A DNA stretch of 64,000 nt, from positions 47,369-111,368 of the forward strand of contig JASAND010006812.1 in NCBI GenBank assembly GCA_030248195.1. Reading direction: 5' to 3'. The notes below the pieces were generated by a model. It made no database searches and was not told the origin of the DNA. It saw nothing but the letters and a program-made list of their open reading frames with translations. The position numbers and the translations under genes are program-made. How positions within the stretch are numbered: position 1 is the stretch's first letter; each line of letters begins with the position of its first letter. Source of the DNA: Trissonchulus latispiculum (Eukaryota > Nematoda > Enoplea > Enoplida > Ironidae). Of this stretch, positions 52,235 through 63,133 are shown piece by piece.

Positions 52235-54169
52235 AACGTATTCTGCTTTCCAGGATAGCTAGACGTAGGCTTGGAAGCGAAATCTTGATATTAAAAATTA
52301 AACTTTCTTAAACCTTAGAGCTAATTTAATTAAACTAGTGTACTAAAAACGACATTGAAAATACATCACCTTAGTATAAATGTTTTCATATAAACTCATC
52401 TTTTGGTAGCTGGTATAGTGCCAAGTTAGCGGCCTTCGAAAGATATTTGACGTAAATTTTCTGTTTAACTACATCAACTATGGCTTGCATGCAGTTACAC
52501 TACATTTAGCGCTGAGTAATGTAGTATGGGTCCGTCTAAATGTAGTACATTCTTGGCGGGCAGGTTGACACGCGTCCCCCCGCCTTAGACCTTTGCCGGC
52601 GGTACCCCCAACTAACCCCTTTAAGGTGGTGGTATCGTTTACCGCACCGGTGTAGACTGAAACATTTGTAATGGCAACCTATATATTTGACCTCTTTAAA
52701 GCATTAAATAACCAAAAACTTGCATATTCTTACAAAATGTATTATTATTGTTATTGGGCGGTAGCTCACAATTTGAAAAAATTAAAATGAAACTTTGAAC
52801 TAGGATTACTTTCGACTAAATTAAGTTAGAGAGCTGAAATTTCGTATGCGAAGACAGAAACGTCTTGCCGAGGGTCATTTCTCAGCATTTTAGTTACTGT
52901 TTAGCATGGCGAAAGAAAACTACCAAAAACGCATACTGACGCCATTTTTCAAAATTCAACAAGCGATATCTCAGTTGTTCTTGACTCAAACAGAAAACTA
53001 GGAAAAATGACCCTGCAATAGGTTTTGGTCAATTCGTACGTCAAATTTGAAAACACAATATTACTCTAAATGTGAGAAAACCTTGTTTAAAACATAAAAT
53101 TTCTTCACTATTTAACAATCAACATAATTGTTGCTTAGCTAACTGCTGGCTTGCCATTTCAAGCGCAGCAGTGACCAAAAAGGATTGATGATTTTGTTAT
53201 CGTAAAATAGTGAAACCGGCTGGTTGGGGGAGGAAGAAAACGAGTGGGGCGGAGTTATCTACTTCCATAAATGTTTACGGACACTTTGGAAGTTGTGGGT
53301 GGGGGACGAATAACGTTATTTTATTTCTATTCCCCCTTCGTAATTTTACTCCCCCCCCGGCACTCTCCACGCGCAGAATAAGTCTCAATGTTGCTATTAT
53401 GGATTATTTTAATTTGCCAGTTATCCACAATCATTAAATATGCATCAATGAGTGACAGTAAAAGAAAAATTCCATTTTCTTGTAAATTTAGATTTTCGGC
53501 GGAGCAGATACAGCACAGCACGATGTCCGCTCACCGAAAATAGTTTGGTTCGAGCTTAAAAATTTAAAAAATTTAATTTTTTAAATTTTTTCAGTTTCTA
53601 GTCTGGATTGTGTCCACTTATATTAATAATGGTAAAAAATTCCAAAACTACTAAAAAATTGAAAAACTCGTTGTCACCATTTTTCGTCAAATATTGAATT
53701 TTGGTCAAAATAAAAAATTTTTCATACACGATTAAAAGCTTTATCAGCATGATTGGGAACACTAGTAAGGTCATCAAGTGATATTTCAGGTCATTGGAAT
53801 TATTTGCAATAAAGTTAGCCTTTATAATACGGTAAACGGTACCACCACCTTAAGCAAAAGATTTGGACTTTTAAAATTTTTTTACAAAATTTACCCTAAA
53901 ATTAAAAATACCAAATTTTTGGAAAATGTTCAACTGACTACTCCTCTCCCTCCTCCAGTTGTGGGGGAAGTACCCCCATCCAGTAAGGGAAACCACAGGA
54001 AGAACTTCCAGGCCTCATACTACCCAAGGTCAAAAAAGTAGGAAAATGTAGGAATATTTTGTAAAAGATTAGGAATAAAAGTAGGAATTTTAGTAAACAA
54101 ATGCACTGTACGCACTCTAATATATACGTAAAAGAATGAAGGTATGGAAATAAATTTTACTTTAATGCG
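52235..54169. other. Non-coding, no recognised gene
   Basis: AT-rich sequence beyond the Polinton. A possible short exon-like frame at ~53,930-54,041 (+) follows CCTCCTCCAG but matches nothing I know. No remaining SH2 or kinase exon of the Src-type gene was seen here. Confidence 0.4.
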
Positions 54170-54480
54170 AGGCATTGGCGTATCCAGGGTTTCGTGACAT
54201 TGCCCCCAAGAAAACATTCTTCTACCGGGGGGACTGGGAGTGGAGCCATCCATTTGCTAAAAAATTTTGTTTTTGCGATTAGATCCATTTTTAAACCTTC
54301 AAAATGAGCTATGTTCAATGCATAAAACTAAAAATAGGTCGTCACTAGAGTTATTTCAGGTTTTTAATTTTTTCTCGCCTGCGGCGCATTTTTAGTTCAA
54401 GCTTTTAACCTTTTTGCATCTGCGGCACACTTTGGTTTTAATTTTTAAAATTTTTTGCGCCTGTTACAAACATGAACTTT
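54170..54480. mobile_element. hAT-like element fragment
   Basis: CATTGGCGTATCCAGGG near 54,174 resembles hAT termini of this window. Inside are C/G-rich stretches and three diverged copies of TTTGCGCCTG-like sequence. The other end was not found. Confidence 0.4.
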
Positions 54481-54621
54481 AATTCCCGAATGTAGAGGCT
54501 TACTCCTACTCACGCCTATCCTACTTTCGCCTAATCGTTTTCAAAACTCCAATTCCTACTTAACGCCTAATTCTATTTGTCAAGACTCACATTTCTACTT
54601 ACGCCTTGGCACAGGTTCTGA

Positions 54622-54858
54622 CAAAGTGGTAAAGATGATAAAAATGATGTGGTGGGTGACGATGATGTAAAGCAGGTCGAAGAGGTAACAAGTCCGAAAG
54701 CAACCGTTTCTGCTCATTACGACGATGAGAGCATCCTAACTGTGGAGGACGCAGCAAACGAGCCGCTGGAAAATAACAAGATTTCTTCGACAAAAGATGA
54801 CACGCAAAAAGGGGATCAAACGGAACAGCAGTTTCAAGATAATAAATGGTACGGTTGA
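54622..54858 (+). other. Acidic exon-like frame, unrecognised
   Basis: An open frame of ~79 codons rich in Asp, Glu, Lys, Gln and Thr (GDDDVKQVEEVTSPK, ESILTVEDAAN), ending at TGA shortly after a possible GTACGG donor. It could be a disordered part of a host protein. No domain; weak evidence. Confidence 0.3.
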
Positions 54859-55079
54859 ACCGGACAATAAGTACCAGTAGGACCACCTTGGTCCTTATCT
54901 GTTACAGTTGGACGCAAGACAAAATTTGGCAAAGGCGATTGACCTACGAGATCCCAATATGGTGGACAAAGTTTGCCATCCTGATATGCCTTAGCGGCAT
55001 TCTGCATACGCTGACCAATAATGGTTTTGCGTTCCCGCATTGCATTACCCGTAAGTAAGTTGCCTGTTGCATCAGTCAA
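54834..55079 (-). other. Exon-like frame, unrecognised
   Basis: The minus-strand frame has balanced composition: RKTIIGQRMQNAAKAYQDG, PPYWDLVGQSPLPNF. A possible acceptor (GATGCAACAG, ~55,069) and a possible donor (GACCAAGGTGG, ~54,893) would define an exon of ~175 bp. Unrecognised. Confidence 0.35.
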
Positions 55080-55135
55080 ATCAATGACAATGCTAAATCT
55101 AGTATACGTTTGAAAATGTCAGTTTTATGTAGCAT

Positions 55136-55430
55136 TCAACATTTGTCAGTATTTGCACAAAGATAGATCATGTATCTAATTGGTAACGGTAACCCAAAAA
55201 TTCTCCTCAAAACTCTGTCAAAATTTGATTGGCTGTCACATGTCTTCGTAATCACTGTGGCGGCCTCCAGTATTCTTTCAGTCAGTCCTGTTACTTCTTT
55301 CACGTTTTCTTTTAGACTGTTTTGGGTCTTCCCCCGAGTGCCTTGGAACTTCGGAGTAAAATAGTACAAGGCCTCTGACCTGGTGATAGATAGGGTTCCC
55401 AAACCTAGGTGATAGGAACAACCTCTTCGG
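55136..55430 (-). other. Exon-like frame, unrecognised
   Basis: The minus-strand frame contains SLKENVKEVTGLTERILEA and CDSQSNFDRVLRRIFG, looking like a soluble helical segment. It may belong to the same unknown gene as 54,834-55,079. Splice sites not certain. Confidence 0.3.
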
Positions 55431-55897
55431 GGGTTCCCAAATTTGTTTGGGCCGGCTACAATTCGTATATTTGCTGTGATTTTTATAATCCCATCCAATC
55501 CCATCCAATTCAATCCTTGTATTTGCTGTATTATTGTTGTCTCTGGACTTCCTGAAAATTTGTAAGTGTACGCCTGCTTTATTTCTTATAATTCCCCTCT
55601 TCTTCTACAGTAAATTTTGTACTACGGCCACTTGGCCCAGTGTATTGTTAGTTAGGTCTTAGTTGTATATAGTTCGGTGTGCATAGGGTCTGGGTTTGGG
55701 TAACGTAGTAGAAGTGAGCCTTTAAGTTTCGCATAATTTCTGGTATATATATCTTGTTGGTGAGGCTTGTCAGAGGCCGAACCGGAGCTATCTCCAGTCG
55801 AGGTTGCGTATCCAGCGTTGCGCACAGCACCCCAGAGTTGGTTGCCCATATCCAATCACTGTTGCCAAATCTTTACACTACGTCGTCCATCGCTGCT

Positions 55898-55903
<6 letters not shown>

Positions 55904-55971
<68 letters not shown>
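55904..55971. repeat. (TA)n microsatellite
   Basis: About 33 uninterrupted TA units. Ile-Tyr repeat ORFs here are artefacts. 55,972-56,290 shows no feature. Confidence 0.98.
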
Positions 55972-55973
<2 letters not shown>

Positions 55974-56299
55974 TTTTACTCATTATAGAACTCTTACACC
56001 TGCTGCGGATTTACTACAGTCTATCTTGGAAGCGCCCGAATAGGTAGTGTAAAGTTTGGCTTGACAACGACTGCGTGTCCGATCCGAAGCTTGGCATTTG
56101 TTCAAATGTCATTACTGTTACTGTTGTTAAATATTCAGAAGTTTTTACTGTATCTGAGTATAACTTTGCAACTTTTCACGCTAAAATGAATAAAAACAAA
56201 GCGATAACCACATGGCTGAACGAAAAATACATTAATATAGTGTTGGTACCCGATATCTGAGACGAGCTAAAATTTTTAGAAATTGAGCTACTCTCTGCC

Positions 56300-57260
56300 C
56301 CTGTCGCCAAGGTAGTGGCGGCCCCGGTGCATCTCTAAAATATATAGACATCGACCAGCCGTTCAACGGCTATTGGCCTAGCCGACCGGCCGGCCTGCCG
56401 TCGCAAAAGATATCCCAAATTCTCCGCCCCTTCTTCAAAACTTGAACATTGAAGAAGCCATTGAATATCAGGAGACGGTTGGCCAGATGGCCTTTCTTTG
56501 GGAGATGTGGTTGGTCTGAAGAATAATCTATCAGTGGCTGATCAAACAATCGCTTTGTTAAAGTCATAAACCCACCACAACAACCAGTTGACATAGCGAG
56601 ATCAGGTTGTCTGCCAGGAGAGAACCATAGACTTAATTTCATGTCCTGAACGTAGTCCGAGTCGCCGAATCGAGAGTACATAATTGAATAAGAGCATGAA
56701 ACTCTTACACTGTCATCTACGGGACGTGCTAGGTATGTTCTGTTTGTTATTTGGCCACCCCCTCTCCGTAGGTCTCGGAGGGTAAACCCTACCCAATGTG
56801 GATTGAACTACATACGTGCTTTTGAAAAATGCGTATCTGCCTCTCTAATTCGCTAATTTGGCTAAGCTTACGGTAGGTATTTTATTAACAATTTGTATTG
56901 ATTAATAATAGTTTTTAATATTTATCTGTTCTTTCCAGTGCTATAAAAATTGTTGCATAATCCACAAACTCGTAGAAATGCTTTATGCAACAATATTCAT
57001 AATTACAGGAGAGAGAAGAATTTGTCTTCAAATTGTAGAACTAGTTTGCTTTTATCCCAATCTAAGTTGTATTTAATCAACAGAAACGAATAAATTACCT
57101 GCCGTAAGCCTAGTCAACGAATAAGCGAACAGACACCATTCATTTATAAAGCATGTATTTTGCTCAAGGATCAACCCCCTCCCGAGACTTTCGGAGGAGG
57201 TAAAAAGCTGAGCACACGTTAGCACGTTTAGTACATGATAATGATGATATTGTGAAAGTT
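56300..57260. other. Non-coding region with a hAT end and an unsupported ORF
   Basis: GGTAGTGGCGGCCCCGGTGCATCTCTA at 56,310-56,336 is a solo right end of the 17.9-kb hAT family. A 103-codon minus-strand ORF at 56,370-56,681 has no recognisable feature. The rest is AT-rich and probably lies downstream of the cyclase gene. Confidence 0.45.
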
Positions 57261-57267
57261 TCATATT

Positions 57268-57273
57268 TTTATT
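57268..57273 (-). terminator. Polyadenylation signal AATAAA of the cyclase gene
   Basis: AATAAA on the minus strand ~175 bp after the cyclase stop codon; a plausible mRNA 3'-end signal. Confidence 0.45.
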
Positions 57274-57445
57274 CTATTAATATGTACTCTATTCTTTCTC
57301 CTAACTAATTTTAGCTGAATCCTAGTGTAAAGGCTTTCATAATACTGTTACAAAACTATATTAATTTAGCGAAAAACGTTGCAAAACATCCATGATAACA
57401 TACACATAAACCTTCGAATCTAAATTTCGTCCACTTTAGTAGTAT

Positions 57446-57687
57446 TCACATTGTACTACACGTTGGTGACTGTCCAACATCCGGTCTCTTCTTCTGTCGA
57501 TACAGTTTTTTCACAAAATTGTTTCGATTGGTTCTGGGATCCATCACAATAACTCCACTGTTTACCACATTTGCCTTGTCTGCAACGGGACTTTCTTCAA
57601 TTTGTTTGAATTTTGGAGGCTGAAGTTGTTCACTACCAAAGTCAAGGCTATGAAGTTCTGCGTATCCGTCAATTGTATCATTTTCTC
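57446..57687 (-). CDS. Class III nucleotide cyclase, last exon (C-terminal tail)
   Basis: Terminal exon after an AACGTTTAG acceptor (its G at 57,688). The first two bases complete a Gly codon opened by the upstream exon, so the phase agrees exactly. It encodes ~80 residues (LHSLDFGSEQLQPPKF, KKLYRQKKRPDVG) ending at TGA 57,446. The tail is hydrophilic with a basic patch and has no catalytic motif; it follows the cyclase core as a cytoplasmic tail. Together with the next exon it forms the 3' end of a host gene running right to left. Confidence 0.7.
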
Positions 57688-57928
57688 CTAAACGTTCAAC
57701 ATTAAATAAAACATAATATAAATGCAATTAATTGGTATTTGGTATTGATACAAGTTTTTAATTAGATCATGCAAACATTTGAACTCAGCTACAAAGCAGC
57801 GGCAAGCAAAGCATGCGATATCTTAGTGATATTCCAAAAGCAGGTAACGGCTGCAAAATGCTCATGTGTCCCGTAAATAACTTTTTCAACTAAATAGTTC
57901 ACCCACACATAGAAGACATTCTACGCAC

Positions 57929-58065
57929 CTTTTTCTCGTTTGACAATGTCCCAAAGAGATTTTCGATGATTTTTAATCAGAAAAAACGTTCTCATGTTTC
58001 CTTTTCCCTTGATGAAGTTAGAGCCACGATCTTCAAACAGAAACTTTCCCTGGGCCATAGCAGCG
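57929..58065 (-). CDS. Class III nucleotide cyclase, penultimate exon (end of catalytic domain)
   Basis: A 137-bp exon between acceptor GCATTTCTAG and donor GTGCGT. It encodes FLFEDRGSNFIKGKGNMRTFFL and a following helix. RG...(I/V)KGKG.M.T(Y/F)FL is the hallmark end of the adenylyl/guanylyl cyclase catalytic domain, where the Lys of KGKG contacts substrate phosphates. The product would make cAMP or cGMP; which one cannot be told from this exon. Earlier exons should lie to the right of 58,065 but none was found before the MITE and the retrotransposon. The intron upstream carries a MITE within 36 bp of the acceptor. Confidence 0.75.
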
Positions 58066-58095
58066 CTAGAAATGCTATTAAGATTAGGTATAGTA

Positions 58096-58864
58096 TACAT
58101 AATAACTAAGAGTGTGGTGACAAGCGTCACAATCTTAGTTATTAAGGCCGGGGACATCATCTGCTGCTGCACGATAAACAAACCCTACACAAATTAGACC
58201 CCAGTGACCCCTCACACAAATGAGTACATAGTACACATTTGTGTACCATCACTCGCTTGTATGTTTATGTGCTGAAGCCAAAAACATTATATCAGCAACT
58301 GGCCACTTTCGAGCTCAACACATAAACATACAAGCGAGTGAGCATACACAAATGTGTACTAGGTACTCATTTGTGGGAGGGGTCAGTGGGATCTAATTTG
58401 TGTAGGGGGTCAGCCGTTATCGTGCAGATGATATCCCTGGCCTTAGTAAGAGCAAAAGTACATAAGAGTGTGACAGCATGCAAGCTCTCTGTTATCAGTT
58501 CAAGGTACATGCTATGTTCGCTAACGGCTGACCTCCCCACAAACGTGTATGGACACTTCAAAGAAATTTGCACGCTATCTTTGCATTCTAAAGCTCGAAG
58601 CAGACACAAATTGGACGCAAGCAGGCGTTGTGTTTACGGGCTTTAACACGTAAAGGTACGGCGAGTGAGCGTACAGTAACGTGTACTGTGTAGGGTACAC
58701 ATTTGTAGGGGGGGGTCACTAGGTACACGTTTGTGGGGGGTCAGCGGTTAGCGTGCAGAGCATGTATCTTGAGCTGATAACTGACAACCTGCCAGCTGTC
58801 ACACTCTTATCTTATGTACTCTTACTAAGAGTATGACACTTGTCACACTCTTAGTTATTATGTA
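58096..58864. mobile_element. MITE with perfect ~20-bp inverted ends and TA target
   Basis: Left CATAATAACTAAGAGTGTG and right CACACTCTTAGTTATTATG are perfect inverted termini, flanked by TA on each side. The interior contains an inverted repeat centred near 58,290 (ACAAATGAGTAC, CATAAACATACAAGCGAGTG) and related repeats to 58,740. It is non-coding and lies in the cyclase intron. Confidence 0.85.
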
Positions 58865-59484
58865 CTCTTGGTATTATTATATCTACTTACGAAGAGAATA
58901 CAATAGATCAATACAACTCTTGTCTTGCTACAACTAATATAATATGAATCAGCCTCTCCGCATATGAGATTGAAACGATAATTAACATAAGACATGAGAA
59001 AAGCCAACATATATGTAGCATACAATAGTATGACAAGCACGCTTTTTCGACTTTTTCTGGATTTGCATTCCGCAAAGCACAATATAAGTTTGGCAAACAA
59101 GATTGCCAAATGGGTCAGGCATTATAAGCTGACATCCAAATAAAATACTTGTAAGTGGCTTCGCTCAGATGAATTTTTCCTGCAATACCATGACTTTCCA
59201 TTCTTGAAGCCTACAAGATAATAAGCGTTATTTACGTTAAACATATTTCAGATATAGTAAGAAGTAAGTTTAAAATCTAAGTTTTAATAGGTAATCAGAT
59301 TTTAAACAGATTTTATAAGATGGTACAATGCTCTGGTTACTTAAATGCATTTAAAACTGTTTAAATTGTAATTTAGCAAATTAGATTTTAAACACCTTTG
59401 GTGCAATTGGGTGTCGGATAATAGTATCGAGGTAAAAGAATCAAACAGAGAAAAGATTGATAAGCCTGATATGGGAATACAGCT
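58865..59484. other. Non-coding, no recognised gene
   Basis: AT-rich. An 83-codon minus-strand ORF at 58,858-59,109 has hydrophobic stretches but no splice support. Possibly contains the far part of a retrotransposon LTR split by the SINE (see the 3' LTR entry). Confidence 0.35.
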
Positions 59485-59815
59485 GACGACCCCGTGGTGT
59501 AGTGGTTAGCAGCATGTCTCACTGAAGTTGTTCGATCGCAGGTCGGACCTATGCTTTACTTTCAATTCTGAGTAAACAGCTGAACTTCATTTTCCCTCTC
59601 TCTCATGGGCTCTGGTTTCAAGGGTACACGGTGCCTGAAGCCTCCCGTCTTGGGCCTCTCCTCGGCCTTCTTGGTCCAGAAGAAGACATAGAAACAACAA
59701 CTGCACATAATTCTAGTACAATTGTTAATAGTAATTGGACTTCCACAAAGAATTGAATTGCGTAAAAAGTTAAGCACTATTAAGTTAAGTTAAGTTAAGT
59801 TAAGTTAAAGTTAAC
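59485..59815 (+). mobile_element. tRNA-derived SINE with (AAGTT)n tail
   Basis: Head GTGGTGTAGTGGTTAGCA is an A box and TGTTCGATCGC, ~35 bases on, a weak B box. A ~220-bp body leads to a tail of six TTAAG repeats at ~59,778-59,812. It differs from the 9.6-kb SINE in head, body and tail. It abuts the LTR end of the retrotransposon. Confidence 0.75.
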
Positions 59816-59950
59816 GTTTATTATGATAGTTTTGGAATGTTTGATCAATTGCAAGCAACAGTGTTTAATACAGCTTATGTATCTCTATAAGCATATGATA
59901 TATGGTAGATGTGATCTCTCTCACTAAGAATTATTTTAACTCATTACACA
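59816..59950 (-). repeat. Start of the 3' LTR of the Ty3/gypsy element
   Basis: Immediately after a polypurine tract (GGGGCGGGAAG, 59,951-59,961, minus strand) the sequence starts TGTGTAATGAG, as LTRs do (TG). It includes AATAAA near 59,820. The LTR end is not defined because a SINE follows and the 5' LTR lies outside the window. The integrase ORF stops inside the LTR. Confidence 0.55.
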
Positions 59951-60461
59951 CTTCCCGCCCCAAAATAGCGGAGCAGGCAAAAGTTACTTTCTTTTTGATT
60001 TTCGATTTTGAAGTTTTAATATCTTCATTCTTTGACAGCTCCGGTTCTACAGGAGGAACGGTGGCCGGTTTAAGTCTTTCGATGCTCACAGCATCGTTCT
60101 TTCCATTCATTTCCAACACAAAGTTCTTTGAGTTACGGCGAATTACCCTGAATGGGCCGGTGTAAGGAGCTTCCAATGGGCGCCTTACCCGATCCACCCT
60201 GACCCAAACGTAGTCACAGTCACGAAGTTTATCGGGCAGGACTGGTTTCTTGCCAAACGACGGAACCACCGACCAATTTTTGTATTGGATCTCTTTAATG
60301 TAGCGAGCGAGCTTGTTCACAAAGTCAATATTGAATGTCTCTTGATTATGATCGACGAGGCTGGCAGGGACAAGGGCCATGGTTCCTGTCACCATCTGGA
60401 AAGAGCTAATGCCCGTGACAGATGATGGAGTTATTCGGTAGGCGAGAAGTACAACGGGCAA
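59931..60461 (-). pseudogene. Integrase C-terminal part (GPY/F module)
   Basis: The same frame as the pol ORF upstream, separated from it by two stop codons. It encodes LLAYRITP, SFQMVTG, and later RVRRPLEAPYTGPFRVIRR, the GPY/F module that helps Ty3-type integrases bind DNA. It ends in the LTR after a Lys/Ser-rich tail. The first Met is only the first after the stop; the true protein would continue from pol. Confidence 0.85.
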
Positions 60462-60611
60462 GGCCTGAATCTAGTCTTCACGCCTTGCTTTAAGAGAAGC
60501 TTTTAAGGTGCGGTGAAATCGTTCTATCTTGCCGTTAGCGCTAGGGTGGTAGGACGCAGTTCGGACTCGAAAGAATCCAATGAGTTTTGCCAAACTTCGG
60601 AATAGCTCGGA

Positions 60612-62168
60612 TTAGAACTGTTTTCCACGATCGGTCGTTACATTCAACGGAACGCCGAAACGTTGGACCCAAGCACGTAGAAAGGATATTGCGATAACGT
60701 CCGCCGTAATGGATGAAACAGGGTCAGCTTTAACCCAACCAGTTTCACGATCAATGTACGTTACGACGTAACGGTCTCCATGGCTGGAAGGGCTCAGTGG
60801 TCCGACGATGTCCATATGAACATTTTCAAACCGGCCGCCAACTGGAAACGCTTGCAATCCTGTCTTTGGGTACGTTGTAATTTTAGCTTGCTGGCAGTTC
60901 TGACATTCCCGGCAAAATGTCTTGATATCCTTTCTCGCATTCTTCCATACAAAACGAGACAAAACCAGGCGCATGCTAGCTCTGATACCAGGATGGCCCA
61001 TACCATGAAGTTCGTGGAATATTCTGCGACGAAAGGACTGGGGAACGATTGGTCTGGGATATGGTGTTGAAACATCGCATATCAATTTAGAATTATCTGC
61101 TAACCGGAACGGTTTACGCACAAAACTTCCGTCCAGTTCTTTGGGATCGGCAATTGCTTGCGCTTTTGCACGAACCGATAAGTCGAATGGGTCAATAGCT
61201 ACAGAATTGACAACGCGTGACAATGCATCAGCAACGATGTTGTCTTTACCAGGGATGTAGCGGATATCATCAAGAAATTCCGTCAGATACGATAATTGTC
61301 GGTGTTGCTTTGGATTATCACTAGATTTCTTTTCGAAAGCCTTTGCTAGGGGTTTGTGGTCGGTATACGCGATCACGTTGCGACCTTCCAGCATGGCTTG
61401 GAACTTTTTAGTGGAATCATACAGGGCATATAGTTCTCTTTCGAATGTTGACCACTTTTGCTGAGCTACAGAAAATTGTCTGGAGTAGAACGCTAGAGGT
61501 ACAGAATGACCGTCTCTAAGAACGTGTAGAGATGCACCAAAGGCTTTTGCAGAGGCATCGGTCGTAAGAATATAGTCTTTGTCGTCGACGCTTGGGTAGT
61601 AGAGTAAGGCGCAGTTAGCTAGAGCATCTTTAAGAGTAGAGTAGGCTAAGTTGTAGTTGTGATGGTTGTTCCAGTACCACTCAGGCTGACTACCATGCCT
61701 TGGTTGTGTAGTTCGCAGCAAATCGTGCAGTGGGGCGGAAATTTCTGCAAATTTTGGAATATGCTGACGGTAAAATCCAAACATGCCTATGAGTCGTTTC
61801 AATTCAGAGTAGCTCTTCGGAAAGGGTAGTTGAAGCAGTGTCTCAATTCTATCCTTCTTTGGGAGAATGCCTTCAGACGAGATGTGATATCCAAGGAAAT
61901 CAGTGTTTGTCTTGAAAAATTCACACTTGTCAAAGTTCACTCTTACTCCAAATTGTTGCAGGCGCCGAAATAAAGTCTCCAAATGTGCATAATGTTCTTG
62001 TTTGTCTTTAGAAGCAATAAGAACATCATCCACATATCCAAAAGTGAAGTCCAGGCCTGATAGGACCTGGTCGATAAACCTTTGAAATGTGCAGCCAGAA
62101 TTACGTAGGCCAAACGGCATCCGAACGAACTCTATAAACCAAATGGAGTTGTTATGGCGGTTTTGCAA
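60612..62168 (-). pseudogene. Pol: reverse transcriptase, RNase H and integrase core
   Basis: RT: RMPFGLRNSGCTFQRFID and the catalytic GYVDDVL; it synthesises cDNA from the element RNA. RNase H: TTDASAKAFGA, ERELYALYDS, AYTDHKPL (catalytic Asp/Glu/Asp). Integrase: an HHCC zinc domain (HELHGMGHPGIR...CRECQNC), then the core with MDIVGPL and TTDRG. A TAA stop ends the frame just after TDRGKQF (60,612-60,614); the glutamate helix (SANGKIERFHRTLK) is readable downstream before a second stop near 60,472. The N-terminal part of RT is in another frame (next entry). Catalytic residues are all kept. Confidence 0.92.
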
Positions 62169-63133
62169 ATATCTTCTTCAGCGACGGGGATCTGGTGATA
62201 CGCCTTCACAAGATCAAGCCGAGAGAAGATATTGCATCCCTTTATTTTGGACGAGAAATCCAAAATGTGGGGTAAAGGATACCGATCAGGAACAGCCTGT
62301 CGATTAAGAGCCCTGTAGTCCCCACAAGGTCGCCAGTCACCTGGATTCTTTTTGGGTACCATATGAAGAGGACTTGCCCACTCGCTAGAAGAACGGCGAA
62401 TAATGCCATCCTGTAACATCGAATCGAAGAAAGCTTTAGCTATCTTGAGTTTTTCGGGATGAAGCTGTCGAGGCTTGGACACAACTGGTGTTCCCTTGGT
62501 CTTGATGCGATGAACGACACTATGTTTAGCCTTTTCTTCTGGTGAAAATATGAGAGGGCTAAAAACGTCCTTGAATTTGGAACACAAAGTTTTAATCTCG
62601 GTGTCCTTCACCTTGTCAAAATCGAAGACAGCGCTCGAGTAAGCGGTTATCTTAGATTTTGTCAAAGGAACCTGGAGTTGAGTGGTGTGGTCGATAAGCT
62701 GACCTCCGTGGCAATCGATAAGCAGTCGATGCTTAGAAAGGAAGTCCATTCCGAGAACATTATGGTCCACGTCAGCGACGATAAAGGTATGGCGAAACTT
62801 GCGTCGAAGCGAACGAATTGTGACGAGGCAGGATATTTTGCCGTGGACAGAAATTGGACTCCCAGAAACAGTTTTTAATGTACATTGAGCTTGCTCTATT
62901 AAATGAGGTGAGCACGACTTTTTGGTTAAAAGGGAGACGTCGGCGCCGGTGTCAATGAGGAGTTGTATAGATCGTTCACCGATTGTCGCGGAAACTAACA
63001 GGAGATCACTGCAGCGTACCGCGTTTACTGCAGCGGCTGGGAGTTTCCCTGAACGCGAATTGGAGAAGAGTTTCTCGAGGAAGGATCCACTGTTTGAGGT
63101 TTGGGTCCTGGCCACTTGCACCAGGGTTTGCAT
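62132..63133 (-). pseudogene. Pol: aspartic protease and N-terminal reverse transcriptase
   Basis: The ORF overlaps gag by ~109 bases in a different frame, as expected for frameshift expression of pol. The retropepsin site is [12 protein letters not shown] at ~residues 59-70, with ILG-like [10 protein letters not shown] further on. RT begins around [27 protein letters not shown] and [13 protein letters not shown] (motif A). It ends after [10 protein letters not shown] because of a one-base change near 62,140-62,160, where the next frame continues the RT fingers. That break is not at a homopolymer, so true decay is likely. Confidence 0.9.

Noticed and set aside
39424..52240. Six-base target duplication of the Polinton
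   Set aside because: Both possible end registers were tried (tip at 39,430 or 39,433) and the flanking hexamers do not match.
53771..54041. Missing SH2 or kinase exon of the Src-type gene
   Set aside because: Translations in all frames lack SH2 strands, the glycine loop, HRD or DFG motifs.
56370..56681. Minus-strand 103-codon ORF as a gene
   Set aside because: No domain, splice signal or composition support; overlaps GGCCGG-rich sequence seen in element ends elsewhere.
59490..59550. Functional tRNA gene
   Set aside because: A and B boxes are present but the B box is degraded, acceptor-stem pairing is not seen, and a SINE body and repeat tail follow.
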